Below, one piece after another: positions 5,088-5,104 of a DNA stretch of 5,104 bases (the stretch's first letter is position 1; each line of letters starts with the position of its first letter). Under the pieces are notes generated by a model. It was not told the DNA's origin, made no database searches, and saw only the letters and a list, made by a program, of their open reading frames with translations. The position numbers and the translations under genes were made by a program. The stretch covers positions 1 through 5,104 of the forward strand of contig CACWNZ010000132.1 in NCBI GenBank assembly GCA_902762335.1. The letters run 5' to 3'. This stretch comes from an uncultured Ruminococcus sp. Its GTDB lineage: Bacteria; Bacillota; Clostridia; Oscillospirales; Acutalibacteraceae.

Positions 5088-5104
5088 GGTATATAAAAGT
5101 GGGA

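Larger units (their letters stand above)
4707..5104. other. Protein-gene-free right end: small RNA gene and outward-facing promoter
   Basis: No protein gene is recognisable in these 398 bases. In order they hold an AT-rich stretch, a strong promoter (4776-4804), a predicted small RNA with its terminator (4811-4950), an A-rich spacer with a perfect 10-bp palindrome AATGATCATT (5018-5027), and a second strong promoter (5059-5087) firing out of the window. A 15-codon Lys/Arg-rich frame (5015-5062) exists in the spacer but is not called as a gene. Confidence 0.7.

Overview
The window looks like a piece of chromosome from a low-to-mid GC Firmicute, most likely a Ruminococcus-like member of the Oscillospiraceae. 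Genes start at strong Shine-Dalgarno sites, promoters are sigma-A type with TATAAT or TATTAT boxes (often with an upstream TG), much of the coding sequence favours ATA for Ile and AGA/AGG for Arg, and short intergenic regions end in stem-plus-U-tract terminators. The taxon is inferred from style and protein type, not from a marker gene. All recognised genes lie on the + strand.

Layout. Positions 1-310 hold no confident gene. There is a GC-rich stretch with a perfectly abutting 27-bp tandem repeat, then a promoter and a roughly 100-nt leader with two hairpins. At 311-904 lies a P-loop (AAA_33/zeta-type) nucleotide-binding protein of unknown substrate. At 1051-1236, behind its own likely promoter, lies a 61-residue single-pass membrane protein of unknown function, followed by a good terminator. 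At 1468-3216, from an excellent promoter, lies aspS (aspartyl-tRNA synthetase). Its signature segments are of the type I associate with alphaproteobacteria, and it has a His at the position linked to relaxed (non-discriminating) tRNA recognition. Only 39 nt downstream, with no terminator between, is a secreted 467-residue protein at 3256-4659. It appears to be a chimera: a signal peptide and a von Willebrand A domain that lacks its last strand, then only the C-terminal lobe of a periplasmic-binding-protein fold, then a peptidoglycan-binding domain. Ile codon choice changes at the same place as the domain break. A strong terminator follows.

The most interesting part is 4776-4950. A near-consensus promoter places the start of transcription exactly at the first base of a long UUCG-capped hairpin. 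A second hairpin with a tandem G-A internal loop follows, then a GAGA-capped terminator with a long U-tract. There is no convincing ORF. This is a self-contained small RNA gene of about 140 nt that I cannot match to any family I know. Beyond it is an A-rich region and, at the right edge, another TTGATT-17-TATAAT promoter pointing out of the window.

The genes do not form an obvious pathway. The P-loop protein, the small membrane protein, aspS plus the wall protein, and the RNA look like four separately promoted units. The only likely operon is aspS with the wall protein.
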